NCBI RefSeq assembly: GCF_000236805.1
Contig: NZ_AGFX01000012.1
Location: 62,001 to 126,000, forward strand
Direction of reading: 5' to 3'
Origin: Paenibacillus peoriae KCTC 3763
GTDB taxonomy: Bacteria > Bacillota > Bacilli > Paenibacillales > Paenibacillaceae
Length of the DNA stretch: 64,000 nucleotides
The translations under genes were made by a program, and so were the position numbers. The first letter of the stretch is position 1; each line of letters starts with the position of its first letter. Below, piece after piece: positions 28,001 through 39,900 of this stretch. The notes beneath the pieces were generated by a model. The model saw nothing but the letters and a program-made list of their open reading frames with translations, ran no database searches and was not told the origin of the DNA.

Positions 28001-29450
28001 AGGTGTACATGATGTAGGCCAAGCGGTCAGCTGCGGTCGCCTTTGGTTGTCCTCCAGCTGTATAAGCCTGCTGTATTTGTTTTGCTTGTTCTGATTGCGT
28101 AGCTACTGGTTGTATGGTTGGTTGATTGGCTTCTGGTTGTGTGGTTGTAGAAGCAAGCTCGGGACTCGCAGAAATGGAATAGAGCGGATTTAAGCAATCC
28201 ACGTATCCTATGTTAGCCATGTCAGTATACGTCTCGTGTTCATTTGGCAAAACGGGATTGCGACGATCAGCATCATCCATTCCATAGATTGCAGAATCAC
28301 TCAGGTCGACCACACTCCCTGCAAAATCAACGGGCCGATGCTCCATTCGCTGTACCAGCAGTATGTTTGCACCGGAATCCTCCAGCAAAAAGCGTACGCG
28401 CTCATCCGGGTAATCGGAGTCAATCGGCACATACGCTCCGCCTGCTTTGAGAATCGCGAGCATACCGACGATCATTTCAATCGAGCGTTCAGCCACAATG
28501 CCGACCGTCTGCTCGGTACTGATTCCCAACTTACGCAATGTATGAGCCAGACGGCTCGTTTTTTCGTTCAATTCTCCATAGGTCAGCCTGTCCTGTCCGC
28601 ACACCACTGCCACCTGGTTTGGTGTCTGCATCGCCTGTTCCTCAAACAACGCATGAATGGACGCATGACGCGGATAATCCGCAGCCGTATCGTTGAAGGT
28701 ATAAGCCAGTTTCTCCACTTCTTCCTCTGACAGCACCTGAGCTGCGGAAATCGCCAGCTCTGGCTGATGCAGAACAATGGTGTACAACCGTAACAGCTGC
28801 TCAACAAAGCGTTTAATCGTCGCCTCGTTGTAACGGTCGCTACTGTACTTCACGTTCAGGGAAACCGCTGTATTTTCCCATTGAAATTGAAAATCCAGTT
28901 CAGACTGTACATGATTCAGAAAATCAGAAATATGGATATTTTGCAGGGACACCGTGGTGTGAATAAAAGGCTTCCCATCCTCGTTACGTGGAATTTCAAG
29001 CAACTCCGAATAATTCCAAAAAGGAATATTTTGATGCTCAATAGCTTCGCCGACAGAGGTTTTGATTTGAGACAGCAAAGCTTTGAAGGTTGTCGTGGAA
29101 TCCAGCGTGTTTTTCAGTAAAAGCAGATGATTGATCGGCTTTGCAGCATCGTTGCCAGACTTGGCTACCGGAATGCCCAGCAGCACACGTTCCTCCCCTG
29201 TGTATTTATGTAATAGGCTTTCAACTCCAGCAAGCAGAACCATAAACACAGCCCATGGAGCGCCACCTGTTATAGAAGATATTCGCCCGGAAATTTCAGA
29301 TGGAAATGTGAGCGTGTACGTATGGGGATTTAAATTCGTTGCAGTTGCATCCTTGAATACGTTGTTGGTATATGGCAGGCAGATGATATGATCCTCAGAC
29401 TCCAGCTTATGACTCCAGTATTTTTTTTCCTTCTCAAATAAGGCTTTCAA
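18111..29450 (-). CDS. triE: Tridecaptin-type NRPS, modules 11-13 with thioesterase (TriE)
   Basis: Last synthetase of the assembly line, about 3779 residues. Domain order: half condensation domain, A11-T, C12-A12-T-E, C13-A13-T, TE. Predicted residues are Val11, D-Ile12 and Ser13, released by a type I thioesterase with the nucleophile motif GYSIGG. The carrier before the E domain is of GGDSI type and the others GGHSL, as expected. The ATG at 29456 is one base from AGGAGG (29458-29463), too close; TTG 29450 is seven bases away and is preferred. It follows triD by about 180 bases in the same direction and is presumably co-transcribed. An insert in A11 is rich in Gln and Thr. Confidence 0.88.
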   Translation of the reverse strand: MKALFEKEKKYWSHKLESEDHIICLPYTNNVFKDATATNLNPHTYTLTFPSEISGRISSITGGAPWAVFMVLLAGVESLLHKYTGEERVLLGIPVAKSGNDAAKPINHLLLLKNTLDSTTTFKALLSQIKTSVGEAIEHQNIPFWNYSELLEIPRNEDGKPFIHTTVSLQNIHISDFLNHVQSELDFQFQWENTAVSLNVKYSSDRYNEATIKRFVEQLLRLYTIVLHQPELAISAAQVLSEEEVEKLAYTFNDTAADYPRHASIHALFEEQAMQTPNQVAVVCGQDRLTYGELNEKTSRLAHTLRKLGISTEQTVGIVAERSIEMIVGMLAILKAGGAYVPIDSDYPDERVRFLLEDSGANILLVQRMEHRPVDFAGSVVDLSDSAIYGMDDADRRNPVLPNEHETYTDMANIGYVDCLNPLYSISASPELASTTTQPEANQPTIQPVATQSEQAKQIQQAYTAGGQPKATAADRLAYIMYTSGTTGQPKGVMVEHRNVVRLVKNTNYAQLDADTRILQTGAVVFDASTFEIWGALLNGGQLVLVSQDIILDAPKLKEAVHSHGITTMWLTAPLFNQLSQQDLELFEGIRELLVGGDVLSVPHINRVLEVHPNLRIINGYGPTENTTFSTTHAISGVQSASVPIGSPIHNSTAYVVDRSMQLQPVGAWGELIVGGDGVARGYRNRPDLTAEKFIDSPFRSGERCYRTGDLVRWNADGTLEYKGRIDAQVKIRGYRIELGEVEAQLLKLEAVREAVAIARDDEQGQKQLCAYVVTHADVAASELRSALSQGLPGYMVPSYFVQLEQLPLTPNGKVDRRALPQPEGSISSGAEYVPPQNQLQVQLASIWKDVLELDRIGIKDNFFEAGGHSLRATHVISLIHKELHKNVQLKDLFQHPTIEQLAQVIEALEQTTYESIPVSENKPFYAVSSAQKRMYILNQLDGAGISYNIPGALTLTGSLDHKALDNAFRQLIDRHETLRTSFETMNGEPVQRVHDKVPFRMELTYAHGAATKEADELVRNFVQPFDLGQAPLFRVGLIETDPEHHILLLDMHHIISDGTSINVLIQDFIRLYAGDTLPSLRIQYKDYAAWQQKQQQSERYREQEKYWLNTFAGELPVLDLPTDYPRPAVRSFEGDLLEFTLDQRQSEGLKSIAVQTESTLYMVLLAAYTALLSRYSGQEDIIVGSPIAGRPHADLGNLIGMFVNTLAIRNYPEGGKTFRDYVLEVKDNALKAFEHQDYPFEELVDKLGVDRDLSRNPLFDTMFALQNLEQKEQQLAGLQLAPYPSEQTTAKFDLSLFALEDGQQIACAFQYGTRLFKRETIERLAVHLQQLINAVIEQPDTVLAAIEMVSAQEKEQLVQQFNNTAAGYPYPRDQVLSVLFEEQAAQSPDRLAITFADTQLSYRELNERSNRLAHILASQGIRRGSEPEIQRVGIMAERSIELIVGMLAILKAGGAYVPIDADYPEERIRYLLEDSGAQLLLAQRREQVPFEPGIPVIALSDDPRWSSEPELNTHTDKSAAIPTRGSASDLAHVIYTSGTTGKPKGVMINHRNVVRLVKNNSYASLDENTRMLQIGAVVFDASTFEIWGTLLNGGHLYLVSHDTILDTAKLKQAIDEYRINTMFMTTALFNQHSQQDIGLFASLRELLVGGDVLSVPHANRVLKEHPHLRLANVYGPTENTTFSTTYDITELQTQAVPIGRPIDHSTTYVVNRSLKLQPIGAWGELLVGGDGVARGYLNRPELTAEKFIESPFRPGEYCYRTGDLVRWRADGVLEYKGRIDEQVKIRGYRIELGEIETRLSTIAGVKESVVIVRQDNNGQKQLCAYFVTDSELSASDLRNVLSQDLPGYMVPSYFVRLSRLPLTLNGKVDRRALPAPEHNVDTGVNYVAPETDVQQALAAAWGAILGIQKVGIQDNFFHLGGDSIKAIQVSSRLFQAGYKLEMKDLFKYPTIAGLSTYIQPVNRMAEQGEITGHVLLTPIQRWFFEQPTAEPHYFNQSVMLYRQEGYDEQALRQALEQITTHHDALRMVFRSGENSGENGHIAWNRSVEEGESYHLESFDYRDFPASEKDLAKMIDTKCNEIQSGISLGEGPLMRLGLFRCPDGDHLLVVIHHLVVDGVSWRILFEDLATAYEQASKGEQVIQLPHKTDSFQTWAEQLHAYANSPAIEHERAYWEELAQVELAPLPQDYGYNEHEKLLIGDSESVTAVWTNEETEQLLKQANRAYSTEVNDLLLTAVGMALQAWCGNERFLIHLEGHGREAILPEVDITRTVGWFTSQYPVLLDMAEELSLSQRIKHVKEGLRGIPQKGIGCGVLKYLADRQGQAASPAIFTADPEISFNYLGQFDQDMKGNDLQSSPFSGGMPLSLTMARTYTLDFGGIISGGQLGMTISYSRTSYRSETIERLAELLEASLREILTHCINKEHPELTPSDISYKGMSVESLDSLLSEMGTAGKVDNIYTLTPMQKGMLFHSQLDSQAAANDAYFEQLSYDMQDQLDIQAFADSLNMLVRRHEALRTHFYFGRDTEPLQVVYRSRDCGFYYEDLRELDVETRDTWLKSFKLEDKARGFDLRRDVLLRVAVLRTGEDHYHFVWSFHHIVMDGWCLSLVNKEVFESYAALQEGRVPELAPAVPYSSFIEWLEAQDRETSADYWRSYLSGYEQQTALPAVKTGRKSEGYTASDWVTDLEHELTLRVEETAKRYQVTMNTLLQTAWGIVLQKYNNHNDVVFGSVVSGRPSDIIGVENIIGLFINTIPVRVRTEPGQSFAEIMKNMQEQALASHAYDTYPLFEIQALTDQKQDLINHIMVFENYPVDEQVEELGNDGQGTFTISNVVATEQTNYDLGVVVMPGEDIKIRFMYNALCYDQADIERLYGHFVRLLEQILLNPNVCVEELELVTAAEKQQITGEFNDTASVYPHHQTIQKLFEDQAERTPDHIAVVWGRQSLTYRELNERANRLARTLRAEGVEPDQPVGILVQRSLEMIVGIYAILKAGGAYVPIDPDYPADRIRFMLEDSGAKLVLTQARVAEQASLSFDGKVLVLNLDRPEQDGKEMYHEDSSNLEPLSGPRHIAYIIYTSGSTGKPKGVMVEHHSVLNRILWMHDRYGLGAEDTILQKTAFTFDVSVWELFWWSMVGSKVSLLSVGGEKNPEDIVDTIARDGVTTMHFVPAMLHAFLEYVEQQPREVMQTKLGTLRHVFASGEALPPQHVARFQRLVSSLAGAKLINLYGPTEATVDVSYFDCEPTEEYTVIPIGKPIQNICLYIVKEGTEQLQPIGVAGELCISGVGVARGYLNRPELTAEKFVADPFADGKAGYERMYRTGDLARWMPDGNIEYLGRIDHQVKIRGYRIELGEVEERLTSVPSVRDSVVIAVQDGAGQQQLCAYFTADKQLTVREIRSALLATLPGYMIPSAFVQLDRIPLTANGKIDRKALPAPDKALHTGTEYAAPRTEVEQLLAAIWQEVLEIPQVGIHDDFFTLGGHSLKVLELVRKVHLATDIELPIRSVLEFPTIEEQALALLKSDLEYKADSPIIRLNEHGPVSIFCFPPMLGYGLSFAELAKQLDQDAVVYGLEFVDDAADEQEMLARYVDLIVSTQAQGPYVLLGYSIGGNLAHKTACTLERQGHAVSDIFMLDSVRRTEALPFTAKETEHEIHAMLEQVPESYRELLNDTYQRKMIAYAVYGNQLVNTETIQANIHGFVAVGSETVKGTGDNRLLWKDTTQGSYEEHSLIGSHYELLEPGFVEENAKRIRTVIQSIARSMEQNMAHDSSKPMVDDMSGIR
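19385..20615 (-). repeat. Ser A-core direct repeat, copy 1 (others about 45930-47150 and 55180-56390)
   Basis: The coding core of A13 recurs almost unchanged in A6 and A4, including long runs of identical bases such as those around 19740, 46260 and 55505. The three copies are in the same orientation in one synthetase line and are natural sites for recombination or assembly error. Confidence 0.8.
22088..26710 (-). other. NRPS module 12: C-A(Ile)-T-E
   Basis: C12 (about 26710-25390) is L-to-L type with [10 protein letters not shown]12 (25370-23840) has the code DAFFLGVTF, an aliphatic Ile/Leu-type pocket read as Ile. T12 is GGDSIKA (about 23680). E12 (23560-22090) has [29 protein letters not shown] and FNYLGQFDQ, all intact. 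Expected residue: D-Ile or D-allo-Ile. Confidence 0.78.
26715..29450 (-). other. NRPS half-C plus A(Val)-T of module 11
   Basis: The first 240 residues match only the back half of a condensation domain, starting at the KKYWSHKL segment and lacking HHxxxDG. A11 (28700-27000) has the code DAFWLGGTF, a Val code. Between A2 and A3 (28022-28310) it carries a roughly 60-70 residue insert rich in Gln, Thr and Ala. T11 is GGHSLRA with no E domain, giving L-Val. The working C domain for this module is at the end of TriD. Confidence 0.78.
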
Positions 29451-29564
29451 TGACATCCCTCCTGTTTCATGGGGCCTGTACCCCGGTTGGAATGGTGCGT
29501 TGTTAGTAGATAAGCGTTATTACGTAAATGAGCATTGTATCGGAAAAATAATACTTTGCAGGCA

Positions 29565-29590
29565 AGGGCAGTCGGACAAGCCGCCGCCCT
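29565..29590 (-). promoter_or_regulatory. Hairpin in the triD-triE intergenic RNA
   Basis: In the minus-strand RNA, AGGGCGG/CTGCCCT (one G-U pair) plus an inner CGG/CCG form a strong hairpin with loop CTTGT. No U-run follows. A weak TACAAT hexamer lies further on. It could be a stability or processing element; no terminator or strong promoter was found in the 180-base gap. Confidence 0.4.
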
Positions 29591-29632
29591 CTGCACACGC
29601 AAAGTGAAATCATTGCATTTTAGCAAACTGAG

Positions 29633-30995
29633 TTAGAAAGCAAAGTCGATGGAATCCGGTGAAAATCCTTGCGGCTGCTCGCCCGAGTTCACCTGAATAT
29701 CGCTTAACAGCAAATCTGGATCGGTCCCAACCTGTGACAGGATCGCTAGCAAATCTTCCGTTAATCGTTCAATAGCGTCTGCCCCAAACAGCTTCGTGCA
29801 ATATTCAAAGGAGCCCTTGATCCCCCCGTCTTCATCACTCATAGACAAGGTCAAATCGAATTTGGAGATCCTATGTTCCTGAACATACGGACTGAAGGAC
29901 AGCGTTTCAAGCTTCGCTTCCTGCGACTCCGTATTTTCCAGTACAAACATGGTGTCAAACAACGGGTTACGGCTTGCATCCCGGGCTACATCCAGCTTTT
30001 CCACCAACTCTTCAAGTGGATAATCCTGATGCTCGAAGGCTTGCAGCGTACGATCTCTGGCTTCCAGCAAGTAGCTGTAGAACGTTTGGTTGCCCCTCAG
30101 CTGATGCCGGATGGCTAGCGTATTAACGAACATTCCGATCAGCGGCTCGAGTTCAGGCAACAAGCGACCTGCTACCGGAGTACCGATGATCAAATCGTCC
30201 TGACCGCTGTATTTGGACAGCAGAACGGTGTAGGCGCTCAATAGCACCATGTACAGCGTACTTCCGGTCTGTGCCGCCATTCGGTGCAGTTGCTCGGATA
30301 CATTCGGGTCAACAGTAAATTCATACAGCGCACCCTCAAAGCTGCGAACAGCAGGTCTTGGATAAGCAATCGGCAAATCCAGAACCGGTAATTCTCCGGC
30401 TAAATGCTCCAGCCAGAAGTGCTTCCGGCGTTGATATGACTCACGCTGCATTTCCTGCTGCTGCCACGCCGCATAGTCTTTGTACTGAATTTGCAACGGC
30501 TGCAATTCTTGCCCCTCGTATAGCTGTACCAGTTCCTGCACGATATTGTTAGACGATACTCCGTCCGAGATGATATGGTGCATGTCGTACATCAAAAGGT
30601 GGCGCTCTGGTCCGGTTTGAATGAGACGAACACGCAGCAGTGGTGCCTGGCGAAGATCAAAGCTGCGTACAAATGACCCGATATACGCTTCGGCTTCGGA
30701 CTCACTGGCCTGCAGACGCTCTACTGCAAACTCAACCTGATCGTAAACGCGCTGAACGACCTCGCCTTCCACCATTTCAAAGGAGGTCCGCAATGTTTCA
30801 TGGCGGGCAATTAACTGACAAAACGCACTCTCCAGTTGATCTGCCTGAAGTGGCCCTTCCACTATCAATACACCCGGCATATTGTAGCTGACATCCCCAC
30901 CTTCCAGATGGCTCAGATGGCTCAAAATGTATAGCCGTTTTTGAGCCGAGGAAACAGGGTAGTACGCCTGTTTCGCCACTGCAGGAATCACCGTG
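29633..30995 (-). other. NRPS C11 domain at the TriD C-terminus
   Basis: A complete L-to-L condensation domain with SSAQKRLYIL near its start and [11 protein letters not shown] intact, ending in a tail of about 20 residues (EQPQGFSPDSIDFAF). No A domain follows. It must act with A11-T11 of TriE in trans; the tail may be a docking element. Confidence 0.75.
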
Positions 30996-33900
30996 TAGGT
31001 GTCCGTGCCATGCGTTGCTATGAGCTTGGCTTGCTGCTCAATCGTAAAGTGCTGGAACACCTCACGCAGTGTAATCCGGCTGTCCAGTTCCTGATGGATT
31101 TTGGCCACCAGCGTCGTTGCACGCAGAGAATGTCCGCCAACGTCGAAGAATGAGTCGGTGACTCCTACGCTGGACAGCTTCAATACATCCTGCCAGATAT
31201 GAGCAAGCTTGGCTTCGAGCGGCGTCCGCGGCGCAACATACTCCATGCCCCCTTCGAGGCGTGCTTCCGGCGCAGGCAGCGCTCTGCGGTCGATTTTTCC
31301 GCTTGGCGTCAGTGGGAATCGATCCATCTGCACGACGTACGTCGGGATCATGTAATCCGGCAGCTTCGGCTGCAGCGCACTCCGCAGCTCCGGCAAACTC
31401 AGCGACGCTGAAGCTACGATATAGGCACACAGGTCCTTGTGTCCGTCCTCGTTTTCCCATGCCGTGACTACGGCTTTTTGAATGCCGTACACGGTCAGCA
31501 GCTGCGCTTCGACCTCGCCCAGTTCGATCCGGTACCCGCGGATTTTTACCTGGTGGTCGATCCGGCCCAAATACTCGATGCTGCCATCAGGCAACCACCG
31601 TGCCAGGTCGCCCGTCCGATACATCCGGTGGATGTGGACATCTTGTGCTTGCTCTGTTTCCAATGAGGCTGAGACGAATGGATTCGGGATGAACTTCTCT
31701 GCCGTCAGCTCTGGCAGGTTCAGGTACCCTCGTCCTACACCCGCACCCCCGATATAGAGCTCGCCTGCGATACCGATCGGCACCAGCTGCTGCTGGCTGT
31801 TCAGGATGTACACAGACTGGTTCGCTATCGGCGTTCCGATGGATACCGTGTGCTCCCCTTTTTCCAGCAGTACGTTCAAGGCTTCTACATCTTCAATCGT
31901 ATAAGCGGTCGCATCTACCGTCGTTTCGGTCGGACCATACACGTTGGTAATCACCGGACGATACCCGGACCATTTGTGCAGGAACACATTTACCAGTTGC
32001 ACAGATAATGCTTCGCCACCGATCAGGTAATGCTTCACATCCGGCGCTTCCGTCACGCTGACGCTTTCGTTCAAAATATGCAGATGCGCAGGTGTGCCAT
32101 CCGACAAATCAATCCGGTGCGTGCGATAGTAGGCGATCAAATGCTCCCCGCTCAGGCTGACGTCACGGGATACCACATGCAGGGTATGGCCTAACAGCAA
32201 GCTGGCAAAGATTTGCTTCACCGAAGCGTCAAATACAAACGCTGACAGCCATGCGACGTGAAGCGGCTGCTCATAGCGGCTGTACACCCGCTCGAATAAA
32301 GCATCCACCAGATTGCTGACGCTGCCCTGCTCGATCATGACCCCTTTCGGCTGACCGGTTGTACCTGACGTGTAAATCATATAGGCCAGGTTCTGCGCGC
32401 CGGCGACAGGGATCAGGTTGCTCGCATCCTGTCCGTCCAGCCCAGCCTGAACGTCCTCGTCATCAAGGACTATAGCTCGTACTGTCGATGGCAAGCTCAG
32501 CGAGAGAATGGCGACTTTGCTTGTAATCACGACCGTTGCCCCGCTGTCCTGGAGCATGTAGTCGATGCGTTCCTGCGGATACATGGTATCCATCGGCACA
32601 TACGCGCCTCCGGCCTTGAGTATCCCCAGAATGCTCACCAGGATATCAGCAGAACGTTCCAGCAATACACCAACCGGTTGATCTGCTTCGACACCTTTCG
32701 CCCGTAACACGCGGGCCAGTTGGTTCGCTTGCTCGTTCAGCTCGGTGTAGGTCAGTGCCGTGTCTCCAGACACGACTGCCACCCTCTCTGGGCTGAGCTT
32801 CGCTTGCTCTTCGAACCGTTCGCTCAGCGAACGAGCTTGCGCCTGTCCGTGTCTGGCTCCACGTACGCTATGCGCGTTCGGATCATTGAACACCTTCAGT
32901 ATCCGCTCGGTTTCTTCCGCTGTAATCAGTTTGATTTCTCCCAGCTTCACATCCGGGTTCGACGCCACAGCTTCAGCCAAACGAATGAAGTGACCTGTCA
33001 TCCGTTCTACGGTTTCCCGTTGATACAACGCGGTTGCATACTGCAATCCGAACTGGATGCCTGCCTCTTCCTGGCTGGCTTCCAGCGTCAAATCAAACTT
33101 CGCTGGCGTTTGCTCCAGGCCGTATGGACGGAAGCTCAGGTCTGCCAGCTGCAGTTCGCCTTCCTCGGTAGTTTGCAGGGTAAACATCGTATCGAACAGT
33201 GGATTGCGGCTCATATCCCGCTTCACGTTCAGCTTTTCCACCAGTTCCTCAAACGGATAGTCCTGATGCTCGTAGGCCTGCAGGGCACGTACTTTCACTT
33301 CCTCCACGTAGCTGCGGAAGGTATGCTCCGCTGTCGGATAGTTGCGCATGGCCAGCGTGCCGACAAACATCCCGATGATCGGCTCCAGGTCCGCATGCGG
33401 CCGTCCGGCAATCGGCGTGCCGACTACGATGTCCTCCTGTCCGCTGTATTGATGCAAGAGCGCGGTGTACGCCGCCAGCAGCACCATATACAGCGTGGAG
33501 CCTGTTTGCGCCGCCAGTTCCTTCAGGCGTTCGTTAACTTCACGCTCCAGTCCGAAGACGACGGTATCTCCTGCCGTATTCCGCACCGCCGGGCGGGCAA
33601 AGTCTGTCGGTAAATCCAGCACCGGCAGCTCACCCCGGAAGGTGTCGAGCCAGTATGCTTCCTGACGCTGCATCCACTCCTGATGGGCTTCGCTTTGCTG
33701 CCATACCGCATAATCCTTGTACTGAATCCGCAATGGGGATAGCTCTTCACCGCCATACAAGCGGACAAATTCATCGGTCAGTACCCCCATGGATACCCCA
33801 TCAGACACAATGTGGTGCATATCCAGCATGAGCAGATGCTGCGCTTCTTGCTCTACTCCTGGTACCCCCAGGTCCACCACACCTACCCGCAGCAGCGGAG

Positions 33901-36900
33901 CAGCCTGCAGACTAAACGGACGTACAAAGCGTCGTACCAGCTCTTGTGCTTCCTTGCTGATCATCGTATCTGTGTCTGAATGCGGAGCCGTAGTCGCACC
34001 CTCTGCCTGTACCTTCGTATATTCCACCTCGAACGGTACGGTATCCTCAATCCATTGCATCGGCTCGCTGTCCACCAGGGTAAAACGTGTACGCAAGGTC
34101 GCATGTCGGGCGAGCAGTTGACGGAATACATTTTCCACTCGTTTCACGTCCAGCGGACCGCTCACTTGCAGCACTGACGGTATGTTGTAGTTCACATCAT
34201 TCGGGTCGAATTGATGCAGCACATACTGCCGTTTTTGCGCTGAGGATAACGGATAGAAGGCACAGGCTTCCGTAACTGGAATGGACGCATAGGTCACTTG
34301 ATCCAGACTTTCCAGCACAGCTGCCAGCTGTTCAATCGTTGGTGCTTCAAAAATACTGCGTAGTGGAAGCAGCTTGTTCAGCTCCTTGTGAATCTTCGAG
34401 GCCAGTGTCGTCGCCCGCAGCGAATGTCCGCCAATCTCGAAGAAGTTTTCCTTCACGCCGACCTGCGTGAGGCCCAGCACCTCCTGCCAGATTTGTGCCA
34501 GCTTCGCTTCCACCCACGTCCGCGGTTCAACATAATCCGCTTCGCTTTGCAGGCTGACCTCTGGTGCCGGCAGGGCCTTGCGGTCGATTTTACCGTTGGG
34601 TGTCAGCGGCATCTGCTCCAAGTGGATAAAATACGACGGCACCATGTAGCCTGGCAACTCCTGACTCAAAGCGCTGCGCAGCTCACTTGCCACAACTTCC
34701 TCATCGGCGACTACATAAGCGCAGAGCTGCTTCTGCCCTTGCTCATCTTCCCGTGCGATGACCATAGCTTCTCGCACCGCCTCCAGCTTCAACAGCTGCA
34801 TTTCTACCTCGCCCAGCTCGATCCGGTAGCCCCGAATTTTCACCTGTGCGTCGATCCGTCCTTTATATTCCAGCGTTCCGTCCACATTCAAGCGTACTAG
34901 GTCGCCTGTGCGATAGCAGCTTTCTCCACTGCGGAACGGACTATCGATGAACTTTTCAGCCGTCAGGTCCGGACGGTTGCGGTAGCCCCGGGCCACCCCG
35001 TCACCGCCCACGATCAGCTCGCCCCATACCCCGACGGGCTGAAGCCGCATCGAACGGTCCACGACATACGCTGTCGAATTATGGATCGGTCTGCCAATCG
35101 GCACCGATCCTGATTGCATGCCAGTAATCGCATGTGTGGTGGAAAAGGTCGTATTTTCGGTCGGGCCATAGCCGTTAATAATCTGCAGGTGCGGATGGGC
35201 CTTCATTACCCGGTTAATATGCGGCACGGACAGCACATCCCCGCCGACCAGCAGCTCCCGTATCCCCTCGAACAGCTCTAGATCCTGCTGGGACAGCTGG
35301 TTAAAGAGCGGTGCGGTCAGCCACATCGTGGTAATGCCATGATTGCGGACAGCTTCCTTAAGCTTGAGCGCATCCAAAATGACATCCTGGTTCACCAGCA
35401 CCAGCTGTCCACCGTTCAATAGCGCCCCCCAAATTTCGAAGGTGGATGCGTCGAAGACAACAGCCCCGGTCTGCAAAATGCGCGTGTCAGCATCCAATTG
35501 CGCATAATTCGTATTTTTCACCAAACGTACGACATTACGGTGTTCTACCATAACGCCCTTCGGCTGCCCCGTCGTACCGGACGTATAAATCACATACGCC
35601 AAGTCGTTCGGACCGGACAACGGCTCCAGGTTGGAACCCTCCTCGTGATCCACCGTCTGTGCTCCATCCAGCACCAGCACATGACCGTCGAAAACGGCTT
35701 TTTCCACCAGGTAGCTTTGCGTCAACAGCAGTTCCGCACCTGAGTCGTTCAGCATGTAGCGGATACGCTCCTCTGGATACGTCGGATCGATTGGGACATA
35801 TGCACCTCCGGCTTTCAAAATGCCTAAGATACCCACGATCAACTCTACCGATCGCTCGGCCATCAGACCCACCAGGCTATCCTTCGTCACGCCTTGATTG
35901 CGCAGGGTTCGAGCCAGACGATTCGCGCGTTCATTCAGCTCGCGATAGGTCAACTGCTCTCCTTCGAAGAACAACGCTGCCTGCTCCGGTGTCTGCGCTG
36001 CTTGTGTTTCGAACAAGCCATGGATCGTTTGCTCGCTTGGATACGCGGCCGCTGTATTGCCCCATATGCCCAGAATTTGCTCGCACTCCTGCTCACCTAA
36101 AACATCCAGTTCATGTACTCGCATATCTGGCTTCGCTGTCACTTGCTCCAGCAACTGCACCAGATGGCCCTGAGTCCGTTCTACAGCCTCACGATCATAT
36201 AGCTTCGCATTGTATTCAAATCGGATTTTCATTGCTTCCTGCGGCATGACGAGCACATTGAAATCATAGTTGGTTTGTTCGATCATGCCTGCATTGCTAA
36301 TTTTAAAATCCGACTCTGCGCCTTCACCAAGCTGCTCGACCTGCTCCTCCACCGGATAGTTTTCGAACACGATGATGTGGTTGATCAGGTCTTGCTTTTG
36401 CTCGGTCAAGGCTTGAATTTCATACAGCGGATACGTTTCATAAACTTGAGAAACCAGCGCCTGTTTCTGATTTGCTCTGATCATGTCGGCAAATGTTTCC
36501 TCAGCCCCACTGCGGATACGTACTGGAATGGTGTTAATGAACAAGCCCACCATATTTTCAATACCCGGAATGTCCGCAGGACGGCCAGACACTACGCCGC
36601 CAAAAACAGCGTCATCACTACTATTGTACTTTTGAAGCAGCAAGCCCCAGGCTGTTTGCAGCAATGTATTCGTGGTCACGTGGTGCTGCTTGGCAACCAT
36701 TTCAATGCGTCCTGTCAAGTCCTTGCCCAGATCGCACAGTACATGCTCAAATTGCGCACCGTCCGCTTTCACACCTGCTTTTCCGGTCGGAATCGAAGTT
36801 TGCTGATCATAGTCGAGCAAATAATCATTCCAGTATGAAGATGCAGCCTCTACATCCTGTGCTTCAAGCCACTCAATATACTGACTGTATGGAGTAACCG

Positions 36901-39900
36901 GGGCAAGCTTCGGTTCTCTATGCTCCACGGCTGCAAAATAAGCCTCAAACACTTCATCTGTTACCAGCGCCACACACCAGCCATCCATCAAGATGTGATG
37001 AGAGCTCCACACAAAATAATAATCCTCGTCACCTGTCCGTAAAATCGCCACGCGCATCAACGCATCCCGGGACAAATCAAATCCGGTTGCCTTGTCCTGG
37101 CGGATAAAATCCTTCACATACGCGTCCCGTTCTTGATCATCCAGATGACACAAATCTTCATACGTGAAGCCGACATCCTTATGGCGGAAAATGACCTGTA
37201 CAGGCTCATCCTGCCAGCCGCTGATGAAATTAGCTCTAAAAATCTCATGCCGCTGCGCCAAATGATTCAGGCTGTCTTGGAACACATCCACTTGGAAGCG
37301 TCCATGCAGATCAAATGTCGTTTGTTCAAAATAAGCACCTGACTCTGCATCCATCAGACTATGGAACAACATGCCTTTTTGCATCGGCGTCAACGCATAT
37401 ACATTTTCCAGTTCGCCAATGCTACGAGTCCGTTCTACCAATTGGTCCAGCTCGGCCATGGTTACATTTTTAAGCATCACATCGCTTGGAGTCAGCTCCT
37501 GCTGTTTGCGGCCTACGCAATGCGCAATGATTTCCTGCAAGCTGGTTCTGAACACTTCAGCTAGCTGTTCCATCGTTTCACGGCGATATTCCTGATTGCT
37601 GTAGCTGATCGTCAATTGCAGTTCGCCTTCCGAAATCAGTCCGTTCATGTCCAGCGTGTGCGATCTGGCTGCATGTGCGCTAAGCTCTGTACCACTGGAG
37701 TAGGGAGATACGTCAATCGATTGATTTTGCAAATCTTGATCAAATTGTCCCAGATAATTAAAGCTGATTTCAGGTTCGGTTACAAAACGCTTTTGCGCAT
37801 GTGCTGCGGACAGATATCTCAAAATACCGTAGCCAATGCCCTTTTGCGGAATGCGGCGCAGTCCTTCTTTCACATTTTTGATGCGCCGTGAAAGGTCTTG
37901 CCCCACGCCCATATCCAGCACAACCGGGAATTGAGTCGTAAACCAGCCAACGGTACGCGTAATATCCAGCTCTGGCAAAATGGACTCCCGTCCATGGCCT
38001 TCCAGGCTGACGAGCACTCGTTCAATCCCTGCCCAGCGATGAACCGCCATCCCCAATGCGGTAAGCAGCAAATCATTCATATCCGTGTTGTAGGCACGAT
38101 GTGCCTGTTTTAACAGCTGCTCCGTTTCCTGAGCTGTCCACGTGGCAGTAATGATCTCGCTGTCCTTATTCAAGGAATAGGGCTGTGGCTGGTCTTTTGG
38201 AAGCGGCTCATATACGCCCTGTTCAATCTCTTGCCAGAACGCGAGTTCTGCTGCCACTGCCGGACCGTTCGCATATCGGGACTGCTCATCGGCCCAGATG
38301 CGGAACGAATCCGTTTTGAGCGGAAGACGAATCGCTTGTCCGTTTAATGCCTGTTCATAGGCTGTCGTAATATCCTCGAACAAAATGCGCCAGGATACGC
38401 CGTCCACTACCAAGTGATGAATCACAATCAGCAAATGATCTCCATCCGGGCAATTGAACAGCCCCAGCTTCATCAGCGGTCCTTCACTTAAATGAATACC
38501 CGCTTGAATTTCATTCACTTTGGCCTCGATCGCCGCAGACAGCTCAGTCTCATTTCTGAAGTCCATCCGTTCCAGCGTATACAGCTCACCCTCACCAATC
38601 AGGCGGTTCCAGGCTTCGTATCCGTGATCGGTAGGACGGAAAATGGTCCGCAGCGCGTCATGATGGCTGACAATTTGGTCCATCGCCATGCGCAGTGCCG
38701 GTTCATCAAAACCATCCTTGCTATGCAGCATGATGGACTGGTTATGATGATGAGCATCCGTCAGGTTTTGCTCAAAGAACCATTGTTGAACGGGTGTCAG
38801 CTTCACAGCGCCCGCCACTTCGCTCTGATCTGCCAATCTTGTCACCGATTGGACTCTCAGCGCCAATGTAGACAACGTTGGATTGCTGAACAGGTCCTTC
38901 ATCTCCAGTCGGTAGCCTGCTTGTAGCAAGCGGGACGATACTTGCAGCGCCTTGATCGAATCGCCGCCCAGTTCGAAGAAGTTATCCTGCGTGCCTACCG
39001 CTTCCACGCTAAGCACCCCGGCCCATACCGTAGCCAGTACCTGCTCGACCGTGGTACGCGGTGCTACATAGGCTGCGCCAGTATGGATACTACCTTCCGG
39101 CTCCGGCAAGGCCTTGCGGTCGATTTTGCCGTTGCTGGTCAGTGGGATGGCCTTCAGGCGCATCAAGCGTGCAGGCACCATGTGTGCCGGTAGCCCGGCT
39201 TCCAGCTCGGCCTGTACCTCCTCCAGCCGCAGCTCCGCTTCTCCGGTGAGATATCCGCACAGATATTTGTGCCCGCGCTCATCCGTCCGGTCGATCACCA
39301 CCGCTTGACGCACGCCCGGCACCCGCTGGATCGCTGTTTCGATCTCGCCCAGTTCGATCCGGAAGCCCCGGATTTTGACTTGATAGTCCATCCGGCCGAT
39401 AAAGTCCACATTGCCGTCCGGCATCCACCGCGCCAAGTCGCCTGTGCGGTACAGTCGTTCACCTGGCACATATGGATTGGCCACGAATTTCTCGGCCGTC
39501 AGCTCTGTGCGGTTCAGGTAGCCACGTGCTACCCCGGCTCCGCCAATGCACAGCTCGCCCAGTACGCCGATTGGCACCGGATTCAGCTGGCTGTCTACGA
39601 TGTAGAAGCGGGCATTCAGCCACGCCTGGCCTATCGGCACATTGCCGCTGCCTGGCAGCTTCGACAGTTCTTCGTCGTAGAAGCTGGAGTCGATCGCCGC
39701 CTCCGTGACGCCATAGCTGTTAATGATGCGAATATCCGCGCCAAACCGTTCCTGCAGCACCCGGTAATCCGTGACGCTGCAGCTATCCGAGCTGGTGATC
39801 AGCAATTCCAGACTGCTCATGTCCAGTCCGTGTTCATGCACATGCTGCATGAACGGTACGATCAGGGCTGGTGTCGATTCGAACACCGTAATCTGATAAT

